Below, one piece after another: positions 1 to 10,638 of a stretch of DNA of 64,000 nucleotides. Within the stretch, counting starts at the first letter, position 1; the number at the start of each line of letters is the position of its first letter. Source of the DNA: Aricia agestis (taxonomy: Eukaryota > Arthropoda > Insecta > Lepidoptera > Lycaenidae); the NCBI RefSeq assembly GCF_905147365.1, contig NC_056423.1:10148501-10212500 (forward strand), given 5' to 3'. The notes beneath the pieces are model-generated. The model worked only from the letters and a program-made list of their open reading frames with translations. It was not told the origin of the DNA and searched no databases. Position numbers and translations under genes: made by a program.

Positions 1-1065
1 TAATATTGAATATCCATACTAATTGCTAATAATATTATAAATGTAAAAGTGTGTCTGTCTGTTACCTCTTTACACAAAAACCGCTGAACCTAGATTTTTC
101 TGAAAATTTGTATGGAGATTCTTTGAGTCCCAAAAAAGGACATAGGATACTTTTTGTACCCAAAAATATACCGTTTCCGCGCGATAAACAAATTTGGCGC
201 AACGGACTTGCGGGATTCATCTAGTACAATATACTGTAGAAAGTCGATTTACCGGACTAATTGTTGTCGTTACTCATTCGGATAGTAAAAAATCCGAAAT
301 ATCAAATGTACGAAGAAAAGCGAGTTGGTGCATAATATTATGCATGTAGAAAATGTTCTCTGTTGGTAAAAACTTTATTCATAAAATATTAATAGACATA
401 TTTTCTGGCGATAGTCCGGTTAATCGCGAATCCCTTTAACAGAGGGCTGGATAAAAGCTTGCTCAAGCTCTATCATTCACTTTGATCTAGATGAATAAAT
501 GACACTTAATTAGGAAGAATACTAAAATCTGTAACATCGGTTAGGTTAAATTATTATTAGGTCAATAATAATTTTAGTTACTCGTTACACGTTGCGTAAT
601 CTTTTCAATATCTTTCCTAATAAATACGTATACGTGAATTCCCTATGACTCAAAAAACAGTGTGTGTTTGTAAATTAATTGGCAATAAATACAACACCTG
701 TACAGTTTAAGCCGCGTGATACATTATTATTACACGTTCATGTGTCAGTGGACTCGCATTTTCTGCGGGAAACGTGTTCAAAGTTGTGACATAATGACAG
801 CAAAGTGACAGACTTATGGGTACGTAACGACAGTAAATACACTTACTCATGCTAACCTTCGTCTGTTACTCTTTTGATTTGATCCCCTATTTTTAATCAT
901 TTATTGGGTAGCAGTTAGAAGTGTTGTTTACACTTTTCATGTGTGAATAACACGTGAAAAATAACTTTTTAAAAGTTTTTTTTTCATTTAGGACCCAACT
1001 TGAAATCAGAATAAAGATGTCATAATTAATATTTAAATTTTAATCAAATTATCTTTTTATTTCAG
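1..1065. other. Intron/upstream DNA of the sarcalumenin-like gene with a Helitron-like 5' piece
   Basis: No coding exon is seen. Bases 20-240 (TAATATTATAAATG followed by GTGTCTGTCTG) resemble the left end of the lepidopteran Helitron-like family that recurs at 18459, 28349 and 40204. The rest is AT-rich and unassigned. It must be intron, because the first exon seen (1066) opens in mid-codon after a TTTCAG acceptor; the signal-peptide exon should lie left of the window. Confidence 0.5.
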
Positions 1066-4000
1066 AATCTCAAGAAAAAAACGATTCAAATGAAGCAACA
1101 GTGGATGACGATACGAAAGAAGATACATCAGTAGAAGAAGGGAAAGCGGAAACAGAAGACAGTAAGGAACAGGACAGCGGAGAAGTAGAAGCACCGTCCG
1201 TAGAAATAGCTGATGAACCTTACACGTCCCAAGTTTCCGCGGAAGACGATGGTGATGCATCTAAAGAAGACGCGACAGTAGAAGAAACAGATGACAAGAC
1301 GGTAGAAGAAACCGAAGACGCGACAGTCGAAGATACGGAGGACAGCGCCGAACAGAAAGAGGGTGATGCTGGAGACAGCGAAGAAGCATCTGCTGAAGAA
1401 AAAGAATCCGAAAAAGGTACTGTTGATTTCAACTATACAACTTTCTTTTAAATACACTGATCATGAGTCATGATTAGGTTATGTTTAGTTTTTGTTGCCC
1501 GTAACAAAGACAATAGGTATGATGACAATTTTTTTTCTTATCGGTAATTGAAAGACACTTAAAAATAGAAATATCGTTAAAAGAATGACTCTAATAGCTT
1601 AAAAATTCACCAAGATATGACAATTCAAATATCTCATAAAATAGACCTGCCCGAAACGCTCCACACAAAGTGCTACGAAAGTATGACGTCAGTCTTTCGT
1701 AGTTTGTACGCATCGAGAGACAACTTTGTTCGACAAGTATATTAAATATTGCGTTTATGAAAGTGGTTTCATAACAAAAGTTGCTTTTAATTGCATAAGT
1801 TATCGAATTGTATACAAATATTAAGAAATTTAATTGAAAAAAAATTCGACTTAAATATCCAACTTAGAAGGCGCATAACAAAAAAAATTACAAATGCTAT
1901 CAAGCTGAAATTTTGGAAACACTTATTTTTTACCGTGATTTCTTTATTTTATTAACAAAATTCGCTAATCTTTGACCTTGTCATCATCCCTATTCCATGG
2001 TCGAAGTTGATAAAATTTCTATCGATCACTTTTAACTCATAGACTAAAAATATTAAATCAAAGAGATTAAATTTAACGGTGCAGTTAAGTATACTTTATC
2101 GTTTGCTTTACATTACGTTTTTACTTTTATCAAAATAAAAACTGGCTGGAAGTAGAAGTAAAATAATCTAAAACCAATAAAGATTATAAAGATGTGTTAT
2201 TACGTTTTGACCTTTGATTCTATGATTACAGACAGTGGTGAAGTGGCAGCCGATGGTGATAGCAAAGAGGATGCCGCCACAGAGGAACAACAAGACAGCC
2301 AAGAAGACCAAGCTGATAGCAAAGAAGTGATGGATGACAGTCAAGAAGCTCAGGCAGAGTCTCAGGCGGATGACGGTGAGAGCGCTGAAACTGAAGATGC
2401 CGCAGAAGATGCATCAAAAGAAGCAGCAGACGACGGTGATAGTGGAGAAGATAAAAAGGAGGACGATGGATCTCAAGAAAAGGCTGAATCTAAAGAGGAT
2501 GAGCAAGCTTCCGGCGAAGAAAAAGAAGATTCCAAAGAGGAAGCAGAAGACAAACCCGAGGATGGAGACTCTAAGGAGAAAGATGAATCTGCTGAGGCCG
2601 CGAAAGAGAGCGAAGAAGAAGGAAGCAGAGTAAAGAGAGAGGCAGAAGACACTGAAGAGGCCAAAGATAGCGGCGAAGAGGGCGAGGAGGCTGGTGAGGA
2701 AGGGTCCGAGGAGGAATCTCAGGAAGGTGCCCCAGAAGAAGACTTATTACTGGTAATAATTTTTTCCTTAATTATTAAATAAGTAGTTTGAGCCTTATTT
2801 ATAAATTATAAGCGAGATTTGTAAAAGAGATGTCTCTAGCTCTTTTAATTTATTTCTTTCAATTAATCCCCTTATTGTGGTAGGTAACAGAAAGAGCAAT
2901 TTGACCTATTGTGCTAGAAGCAATATTTTCGCCATCTACTACATACATACTAGAGACACACTTCCTGCCTTAAAATGAACCCTATTTATAGTCTCTTTTG
3001 ATGATGTTGTGCACGTGTGCACGGCGAAAAAAAACCACCAAAATTACAGTTTATTGGGGATATTATTCAAATATTTTCACCACAAACATTTTTCAGACTG
3101 GAGAAATACCCGAGAACCTGAGATCGCGGGACCACATCATCCAGATACTTCGTCTGGATGAAGATGCGAGTGAAGATGAGCTCACCATCGAGAAATCAGC
3201 GGAGATCATCCTTCGGGACCTGAAGAGGCTGTACGAGAATTCCATCAAGCCCCTCGAGGGTCTATACAAGTACAGGGACTTGAGCAATAGGCATTTCGGT
3301 GACCCTGAAATCTTCTCGAAACCGTTGGTGCTGTTTATGGGACCGTGGAGCGGTGGGAAGTCCTCCATACTTAATTACCTGACCGGCATAGAATTCACCA
3401 AGTGGTCTTTGAGAACAGGTACGTGTGACTGAAATTAACTTAAGCCCTTATAATATGGTACTTACAAGTCGTTAACGCCTCCGTGGTCTAGTGGTTTAGA
3501 GCTTGGCTTTTGACTCGGAGGTCGCGGGTTCAATTCCCGCATTGGAAACATGTTATTTCCAACATTTTGGTTAGGACAATGCAGGGTGATCACCTGATTG
3601 TCTGACAAGTAAGATGATTCATCATTCTTCATCGGATGGGCATGTAAAAAGTCGGTCCTGTGTCTTATCTCTCGCCAGTCGTGTCGGTCTTCCGTCCCAC
3701 TGGGCTATGAGAGTAAAGGAATAGATAGTGCTCTTGTGTATTGCGCACACACTTGGCCACTATAAAATTATTCCTGCGTAACTGGCCAGGCTTTCAAACC
3801 GGCCATCGTCACCGAAACCGGTGTGGGGTAATTATTTACGAGTCATTGCTTTTCATAGGCGCCGAGCCATCACCGGCATATTTCAATATCCTGATGCATG
3901 GCAAGGAGCCGGAGGTTCTGGACGGCACGCAGCTGGCGGCTGACTGGACGTTCTCTGGGCTGCAGAAGTTCGGCCAGGGGCTGGAGGAGCGTCTGCGGGG

Positions 4001-7000
4001 ACTGCGGTACCCCAGCAAGCTGCTTGAGAAGGTTCGACTTAAATATTTCAATAAGCCGTGACCACATCATAGATTTCATTTTATAAAATACTCATGTAGT
4101 TAATGAAATGATCGCATTCCATCTGCCCAGACATTATTTAATGATTTGGCTAATGGACTGACAAACATTTCATGAAATGCGGCCATTTCATAAAATACTC
4201 ATTGCCTTTCATGAATTTAACAAATCTACGATACGGTCAGGACAGAATATATTATCCCGAAGAATATATTATACAAAAGTTAGGGTAGCCGTTTCCACTT
4301 GATATCTAATGTAAACGCAACATAAACTCCATTTTCGCTGGTCGTGAAGATTGATAGCCATTTTATAAAATAACGCAGCCCAGGATCTAATCGGCACTAA
4401 ATGTTTGAAAGGTGGAACTTGACAATTGGTGAAAAGTAGTTGGTTATGACTTGTGCCTTCAGGTGAACATCGTTGAGATCCCGGGCATCCTGGAGGTGCG
4501 GAAGCAGGTGTCGCGTGTGTTCCCCTTCAACGACGCCTGCCAGTGGTTCATCGACCGCGCCGACATCATCTTCCTGGTCTACGACCCGTCCAAGCTCGAC
4601 GTCGGCCCCGAGACGGAGGCTATCCTGGATCAGCTGAAAGGCAGGGAGTCGCAGGTGAGTTCAGTGGCGTTCAGCTACTAAGGAGCAAGGTGTCCCGAAA
4701 CGCTGGAACAACCTATCACCAGCAGTATCTCCGGACCAATACGACCTGCAAACCTTCAAGAAGAGAGAGTATTTCCACTTAAAAGGCTGGCAACGCACCT
4801 GCAGCTCTTCTAATGTTACGAGTGTCCATGGGCGACGGTAGTTGCTTTCCACCAATAGTTATTGTAGCGTATAAATGTACCGTGTGCGAATTCTCTGTAT
4901 TTCATTATAATTCCAGACGCGCATTGTCCTCAACAAAGCTGACACAGTCAAACCGGAGGAGCTGATGCGCGTACAGAGCGCGCTCATCTGGAACATATCC
5001 CCCCTGATGAGCTCGGCGCAGCCCCCGGTCATGTACACGGTGTCGCTCTGGTCGCTGCCCTACGAGGCCGGGGCTCCGGTGCGGCTGCTGCAGGCGCAGG
5101 AGAGGGAGCTGCTCAGGGACCTCCGACACGCCGTCGATAAGAGGATCGAGAATAAGATAGCGAGTGCGAGGAGATTCGCGGTGAGTACAAATATTTGTTT
5201 GACATTGTGACTTGTGCCGATAGCATTAATTTGGTGTGTTTAATGTCAAATTAATGTAAGTCACGACACGACTCACACCTCACCACTCACAAAGAGCTTC
5301 AAAGTTTTTCTTTCTTTTTACACAAAACTACTCGTCTAAAGGTCCTAGTTATTTCAAGTTCAAATCTGTTTCAATTCAGAGATAATGTGTTAAAAAAACA
5401 CTCAAATACATTAAATAATACATTAACCATAAAGTTAATATACCTAGCGGAATAGAGAAACAAAGGCCTGAGCAAGAGAGATGTCACTATTAGTAACACT
5501 GTGTAACGCTCACCGGTGAGCGAGACACAATAGAATAACAATAGATTTTCAAGAATCCACTATCGAAGGATTAAGAGCCTAGACGAAATATCTGGGTGGT
5601 GCTCCTTGTCCTCGTACGTTTGTTTAGATTCTAAACAAATCAGCGTTTAATTAATTCTATACATTATTTTTAGAATAATGTATAGAATAATTTAACCTAC
5701 ATTTTAGAACAAGGTATAGAAATAAAAATGTATAATATTAGTAGGACCGTCAGCCGTGATACATAGTTCACCAGGCCGATGTTCTGCTGGTGAATTGACA
5801 TAAATAAATAAATATCCCCAGGTCCGCGTGAGGAATCACGCCAAGATGGTGGACTGCTACCTGACGACCTACTACAACCACAAGACGATATTCGGCAACA
5901 GGAAGCTCATCTCGGACGCCATCATCGAGAACCCCCAGAACTACCACATCTACGAGGGACTCAGCACGCTCACAAACATCTCAAGGTGAGTTGTACTATA
6001 ATAATAGAGAAGTTGATTCCTACGTACTTTGGTCGCATTACGTCAAACCCAGCCAAGACAGATTATAACACTGAATTGACATGATCCGACCAAATGAAGT
6101 TGGTCTGTCAACTGCCTAGGACTCTATTTCCCCGATGGTACCACCACAGAAATTGATTTATTGGTCGGGTTGTGTCAAGGCTCAAGCCCAGCCGACATGC
6201 TTACTATAAACTTACGATTGAATTTAGATTTTATGTGGCCCGGATAGTAATATAGGCGCAGTTCAAATGACAAAATAAAGAACTTGGCATGGGGACCTAC
6301 ATTTAAGGACCACGCATTGATGAAATGTTATGTACAGTAAATAAATACGGTATGTTGGTTTAATTATTTGGTTGGTTTCATAAGTGGAATAATACCTCTG
6401 TGAAAATTTACATAGTGGGAAATTACCATGGGAAATTACCTTGATTGCAGGCGCGGTCGCAGCGGGGGTCACTCACTATACTAAAAATTGATTGGCAAAA
6501 ATTTCCTTGTATTATTTGGCAAGATTTTGTCATTTTTCAATTTGACCTTAGATTTTGGTCATGTCCCATGTGACCCCCCCCCCCCCCCCCCTCCCTTCGG
6601 ACCGTACCTGCTTGATTGCCCAGGGTGCCGGTTATAAAAGGGGCGCTGAAGGTCAACAAAAGGGGCGCCATTTTTTTCAGGACTACCAGCATCCTGGGCG
6701 CAAGAATTCTGCGCTGGTAGTGCTAAAACCCGCACTGGTGACTTCCGAGACATAAAGTCTTTACTCTTTATCATGCCATGATGATTTTCTGGGCGCTTTT
6801 TCTTTTACACAACAAATCTGTTTCCAGGTACGACCTGCCCGACCCGGAGACGTACCGCGACTTCTTCCGCCTCAACCCGCTGTACGAGTTCCAGCAGCTG
6901 TCCGCCACCTGCACCTACTTCCGCGGCTGCCCCATCAACCGCCTGGACGTCGCCATCGCCTACGACCTGCCCGAGCTCGTCGGCAAATACAAGAAGATGG

Positions 7001-7038
7001 TCGAAACCGCCACACCGCAAGGCATGCCCAAAAGTTGA
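1066..7038 (+). CDS. SRL: Sarcalumenin-like EH-domain GTPase, 3' eight exons (5' end outside window)
   Basis: Coding exons 1066-1416, 2232-2752, 3097-3418, 3859-4031, 4463-4654, 4917-5180, 5822-5985 and 6828-7038; all junctions are GT-AG and in phase, giving 731 residues in the window. Exons 1-2 encode about 290 very acidic residues (E/D/S-rich), like the calcium-binding acidic region of sarcalumenin. From 3097 a dynamin/EHD-type GTPase follows: P-loop GPWSGGKS, switch region EIPGILEVRKQ, base motif LNKAD, then the helical EHD part ending in the conserved YDLPDPETYRDFF and C-terminal ...YFRGC segment. Sarcalumenin sits in the sarcoplasmic reticulum lumen and stabilises SERCA-linked calcium storage. 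One oddity: the usual DxPG of the switch is E-I-P-G. The N-terminal exon(s) with the signal peptide are missing from the window. The call rests on motif order over the whole GTPase half and is firm; exact orthology was not tested. Confidence 0.88.
1512..1994. repeat. MITE family D, copy 1 (intronic)
   Basis: A 483-bp element with inverted ends AATAGGTATGATGACAA / TTGTCATCATCCCTATT. It lies between coding exons 1066-1416 and 2232-2752 of the sarcalumenin-like gene. An almost full-length copy in opposite orientation lies at 46375-46857, which fixes its limits. No ORF of note. Confidence 0.85.
3474..3832 (+). mobile_element. tRNA-headed SINE, copy 1
   Basis: Starts with a tRNA-like head carrying A-box (GTGGTCTAGTGGTTTAGAGC) and B-box (GGGTTCAATTCCC) sequences, followed by a tRNA-unrelated body ending ACCGGTGTGGGG. 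It lies in the intron after the P-loop exon of the sarcalumenin-like gene. It is about 80-90% identical by eye to 7523-7879. Not a functional tRNA gene, because the acceptor arm does not pair. Confidence 0.85.
4785..4857 (-). repeat. Fragment of dispersed element J
   Basis: Reverse-oriented piece (GGCAACGCACCTGCAGCTCT, then the ...CATGGGCGACGG core) of the family that is complete at 43561-43888. It is intronic in the sarcalumenin-like gene. Confidence 0.7.
5428..5500 (+). repeat. MITE family A, truncated copy
   Basis: Carries the left end CATAAAGTTAATATACCTAG of family A (full copies at 26158, 39095) and then diverges at about 5500. Intronic in the sarcalumenin-like gene. Confidence 0.8.
6000..6200. 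repeat. Dispersed repeat (TACGTA...GTCAAACCCA family)
   Basis: AGAAGTTGATTCCTACGTA and the nearby GTCAAACCCAGCC are seen again, in inverted order, at 22170-22310 and in part at 15490-15960. This points to a short inverted-repeat element. Limits are approximate. Confidence 0.5.
6574..6591. repeat. Poly-C tract (C18)
   Basis: Eighteen consecutive C in the last intron of the sarcalumenin-like gene; a likely length-variable homopolymer. Confidence 0.95.
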
Positions 7039-7425
7039 AACACCCGCTCGTTCTCTCGCGCGTAGCATCGTCCGGCGCGGACCATAGACAATTTGGGCAC
7101 ATTATGCATTTCTTTTTTAATTGGATTCTTTTTTTAGTTGAAAATCGCATTTTACTTTTTTTTTTGCTATCGCTTACTCCCGACGGTGACGGTTTTCTTT
7201 GTGTTTTTTTCTCGTAGAAAATGCAGGAGACATCCAATTTCCTATTAACATTATTTTTATACGAATGTCAAAAGCAATTTTAATATTCTAGTCATTAAGT
7301 TTGTTAGTGAAAGTTGTTACGTACTATTTATTATAATTTATGGCGCGTGCTGATGGGGGTGAAAAAGATTTGCGTTGCGGTCTCTACCCTGAATCTCTGT
7401 TAGATCGAGACGTTGTGAATATTAA

Positions 7426-7431
7426 AATAAA
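7426..7431 (+). terminator. Poly(A) signal AATAAA of the sarcalumenin-like gene
   Basis: First clear AATAAA after the TGA at 7036-7038, followed by AT-rich sequence; implies a 3'UTR of about 400 bases. Confidence 0.65.
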
Positions 7432-7522
7432 GTATAAATAAATAATGGTGTTTCATTTGCAATCAACAACCTTATACATGTTTTTAATGAGTAATGAATG
7501 AGTTACCTGATATACCTACCAT

Positions 7523-7879
7523 AACGCCTCCGTGATCCAGTGGTTCAGAGCATGGCTCTTGACACGAAGGTCGTGGGTTCGATTCCCGCGTTGGAAACAT
7601 GTTAATTCCTAGTTTGGTTAGGACAATGCAGGCTGATCACCTGATAGTCTGACAAGTAAGATGATCCATGCGTTGGATGGGCATGTAAAAAGTCGGTCCT
7701 GCGCCTGACCTCTCGCCAGTCGTGTCGGTCTTCCGTCCCACAGGGTATATGAGAGTAAAAGGAATAGAGAATGCTCTTGTGTATTGCGCACACACTTGGG
7801 CACTATAAAATTACGTAACTGGCCTGGTTTCAATGGAACCTGCCACCGTCACCGAAACCGGTGTGGGAGTTATTATTAT
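7523..7879 (+). mobile_element. tRNA-headed SINE, copy 2, with target-site duplication
   Basis: Same head and body as 3474-3832, with A- and B-box-like sequences and a (TTA)n-type tail. It is flanked by the perfect 12-bp direct repeat TATACCTACCAT at 7511-7522 and 7880-7891, which proves an insertion by target-primed reverse transcription. Confidence 0.93.
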
Positions 7880-7891
7880 TATACCTACCAT

Positions 7892-9119
7892 GAAAGACTA
7901 AAGAGCTCCACAAACACGCAGGTAATCTAAGTAGGTACATGAGACAATAAGAACCTATTTAGGTTTCATCCATGTGAGAGTAATTAGTTATGTCATATAT
8001 GCCCTCTGGGATCTGGCCCTGGGTATATATTCATACCTACCAAGTCACGTCGCTGTTGTTGCATAGTGTATATCCTCTTTGGTCGGTGTAGCCCCAAGGC
8101 CCGTGGCAAGTTCTCGAAGAAGGACACATAGGCGTACTCAGGATTTTACATGGATTTTAGCAGGGGGGGGGCAGCTGCGGAGGACATACCTAATAATTTT
8201 ATTTTTTTTAGTTTTGGCAGGGATGTGAATGTGTGATGTTGGGCTTTTGTATGTCTTTCCATTATTTGGTTCGTAGTCTGTACTTTGTAATAAGAGTAGA
8301 AAGTTAACCATATTTTAATATGCGTGTGGGGTAGTCGCCGTCGGAAAGCGTGCTATTTTGTGTACCCTGCAAAACTCTTTGGACCCTTTCCTAACTTATA
8401 CTGGTAGCTTCAAACACTTTACTAAATCCTCCGACTTGATTCATTCACCAATCACCACCTTGACGATTTATTTAAACTTAAATTCGACTTCGGACTTTAG
8501 AAAAACTGTGCAACCAAAAACGATATAAAAAAGTTTTCCCGCCCTTTACTTGACAGAATGGTATTGTTGTTGTTAATTATTTAGCTCTGGGAGTTTTGCC
8601 GGGAATGTGAAAGAGTGATGTTGTGTTTTTGTATTATTTTTTCTAAAATTGTGTTAACTGGGTTTATAATGTGTAATATTGGTAGGTTATTAACCATTAG
8701 AAATTTTTTATCGTGCACAAGTGTAGGAAAGTGATGCAATATCCAGAAACGTTCAGTATCGTATGAAAAGTTTCAGTAAAGCGTCTACCGTTATAGTCCG
8801 TACCACTTTACTGAATCGATCTACTTGACTTCCTGAGTCCTGACTGTATTGACTTTTTACTTAGAATCTAGTCAGATTTAAGACCTGACAATATAGAAAA
8901 ACGATGCTGAAAATTATTGTATTATAAAATATTGTATTCCCGCCATAATATACTCGATACTGGCCATGGTTACATAGCCGAAGTGCCTTATTTAAAAAAA
9001 AACTAATCTGTGTTTGACATTGACGTTCCGTTGAAATAAATTTTGAGGTTATTTTATTTACAAAACTAATAGAAGCAATAATTTCTTTCCATTGCACAAA
9101 AATATAATAAATTTAAGTT
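7892..9119. other. Intergenic DNA with an old partial duplication
   Basis: No gene seen. Bases 8205-8500 and 8585-8860 share segments in the same order (GGGATGTGAATGTGTGATGTTG / GGGAATGTGAAAGAGTGATGTTG, a TTAACCAT block, then CACTTTACT..ATC..CTTGA). They look like a diverged direct duplication. A G9 tract lies at 8163. Confidence 0.45.
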
Positions 9120-9677
9120 ATGCACACAGATTTGTCTCCACATTTACACACAGATGAATGTAATTTTTTAATTAAATTATTGCAAGATTGTCATGTTGAG
9201 GTTGGTATTTTGTAACTGTGATTTGAAACTGTACATCCCTGGAAATAACGATAATGCATAAAAATATCAATAAATTAGCTATACGAAAGCTATTAATTAA
9301 TAACTTTCATTTGCCCTAAAATGTCCATTACTTAACATATTTAGTATTTACCAAAAAATACATATCTAGAAAAATGTTATTGTTGCATAATGATTATCTT
9401 AATGCCCCTAATTAAAATGGATTGCTGCTTAGGCAGCAAACTATTTTAATTATCCTCGATTTTTAAAGTTTTAGTAATTAATTAGTCTTGTACTTTTTTG
9501 TAGCATCCATACAGAAAATTCGTTGGATATTGCAATGATTATGACAGAGATATGAGAAAATGTCTCAAAGCGGAGAGACTAAGACGCCAGAAAGCGAACA
9601 ACGAAGAGGCAGTCCGTAAGCACGCAGCAATCCGCGCCAGAATATTAGCAGCTGAGCAGCGTCAAGCCCAACATTAA
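9120..9677 (+). CDS. CMC2: COX assembly mitochondrial protein 2 homologue (CMC2), two exons
   Basis: Exon 1 is 9120-9200 and exon 2 is 9504-9677, with a GT-AG intron of 303 bases; the protein is 84 residues. The start is the ATG at 9120 (MHTDLSPHLHT..., the usual CMC2 N-terminus). It has twin CX9C motifs: C-N-F-L-I-K-L-L-Q-D-C ending exon 1 and the conserved FVGYC-NDYDREMRKC in exon 2. These cysteines form the two disulfides of the coiled-coil-helix-coiled-coil-helix fold that the MIA40 pathway imports into the intermembrane space. In yeast and man the protein helps cytochrome c oxidase assembly. The stop codon is one base before the ABITRAM start, so the two probably share a transcript. Both exons are short, so it is easily missed by ORF callers. 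Confidence 0.92.
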
Positions 9678-9678
9678 C

Positions 9679-10218
9679 ATGGATTGTGACATTTTGAAGT
9701 CAATTGACCTTACCAACAAAGACACTTTTAAGTCATTCACCGATAGATACTTCAGTAAACGGTACATTCTGAATGTCGACGGCATACCCAACAACGACAT
9801 TATGTTGATGTTCCATTCCAACCGGATAACTTTGTTGTGTCTCGCACCGAGTCATTCCTTTTTTAAAAGACCGGACAATTACAAGTTGAACTTTACGATA
9901 GGTAAAGTTGATAGATTATGCAACACAGTCAAGGGTAAAGGTAAAAAGGGTGGTCAGATGCTAACACCCAAGTCTGCTATATGCCAAGTGGAATGGGAAG
10001 ATGGGAGCAGCTTTGAAATACCGTGCGGAATGAAAGGAACCCTTGTGGAAGTTAATGAGGAGCTGGTCAAGCATCCTCAGTTGTTACGAGAAAGACCTGA
10101 CTCCGATGGATTCCTAGCTATTATGCTGTCCAGTATTACCATTTCGGACACCACAAAGAACGAGTTGTTGACTCATGAGGAGTATTTAAAAGTTGTTAAT
10201 TGTAGTGATAGTAAATAA
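9679..10218 (+). CDS. ABITRAM: ABITRAM / Simiate (FAM206A) homologue
   Basis: Single-exon ORF of 179 residues. The shape of actin-binding transcription modulator (Simiate) is visible: an N-terminal RYFSKRY region, a central HSNRI segment, a basic stretch (KGKGKKGGQMLTP), then C-QVEWEDG, a GTLVEVNE motif and the C-terminal PDSDGFLAIMLS followed by LLTHEEY, which align in order with the vertebrate protein. It is glycine-cleavage-H-like in fold in that family and is reported to bind actin and sit in nuclear speckles in mammals; the insect role is inferred only. Start codon at 9679 lies 1 nt after the CMC2 stop at 9675-9677, with no room for a promoter, so it is likely the second cistron of a bicistronic mRNA. 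Confidence 0.85.
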   Translation: MDCDILKSIDLTNKDTFKSFTDRYFSKRYILNVDGIPNNDIMLMFHSNRITLLCLAPSHSFFKRPDNYKLNFTIGKVDRLCNTVKGKGKKGGQMLTPKSAICQVEWEDGSSFEIPCGMKGTLVEVNEELVKHPQLLRERPDSDGFLAIMLSSITISDTTKNELLTHEEYLKVVNCSDSK

Positions 10219-10230
10219 ATATTATTTTTA

Positions 10231-10236
10231 AATAAA
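10231..10236 (+). terminator. Poly(A) signal AATAAA for the CMC2-ABITRAM transcript
   Basis: AATAAA 13 bases after the ABITRAM stop; a second AATAAA occurs near 10373. Either could serve both cistrons. Confidence 0.6.
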
Positions 10237-10638
10237 ATAGTTGATTAGTTTTACTATGATTTCATATTTTAGGTAACTTTTAGAATATTTTTTCTTTTGT
10301 CCAACTATAAATTATTAAATTTAATCAATGGCAATAGCTTCAATATTAGTATGATCTGTTCTTGATCTGTTCAATAAAAAGTTTTGGCTTGAACACTAAA
10401 TATTTTTATATCTAACAAGAATCAAGAGTAGACACTAATGTCTTGATTCTTTCATCATTAAAATTTGTTTTTTTTTCAGCTTTATTACAATAACATCAGT
10501 TTGTAAATATTCCGTTGTTATCTTAATTTATTATTAACTTTCTTAACTAGCTGACCTTTGACTCCCAATTTGATAAATGTTACATTACGCGATGTCAGTC
10601 ATTCTATACTAGTATACTGTTACATTTTAAGTTTAAAA
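10237..10638. other. Intergenic spacer upstream of AMT
   Basis: About 400 AT-rich bases between the ABITRAM poly(A) signal and the AMT start. It holds TCTTGATTCT / AATCAAGA inverted segments (10420-10450) but no gene. The AMT promoter should be here; no clear core motif is seen. Confidence 0.5.

Noticed and set aside
1057..2664. Antisense and off-frame ORFs over the acidic exons
   Set aside because: Low-complexity shadows of the GAA/GAT-rich coding strand.
3474..3550. tRNA gene (also 7523-7600, 13446-13535 and 36980-37059)
   Set aside because: A and B boxes are present but acceptor stems do not pair and each continues into a SINE body.
10558..10638. Upstream start for AMT
   Set aside because: Adds 27 residues not typical of the family; the ATG at 10639 begins a good mitochondrial targeting peptide.
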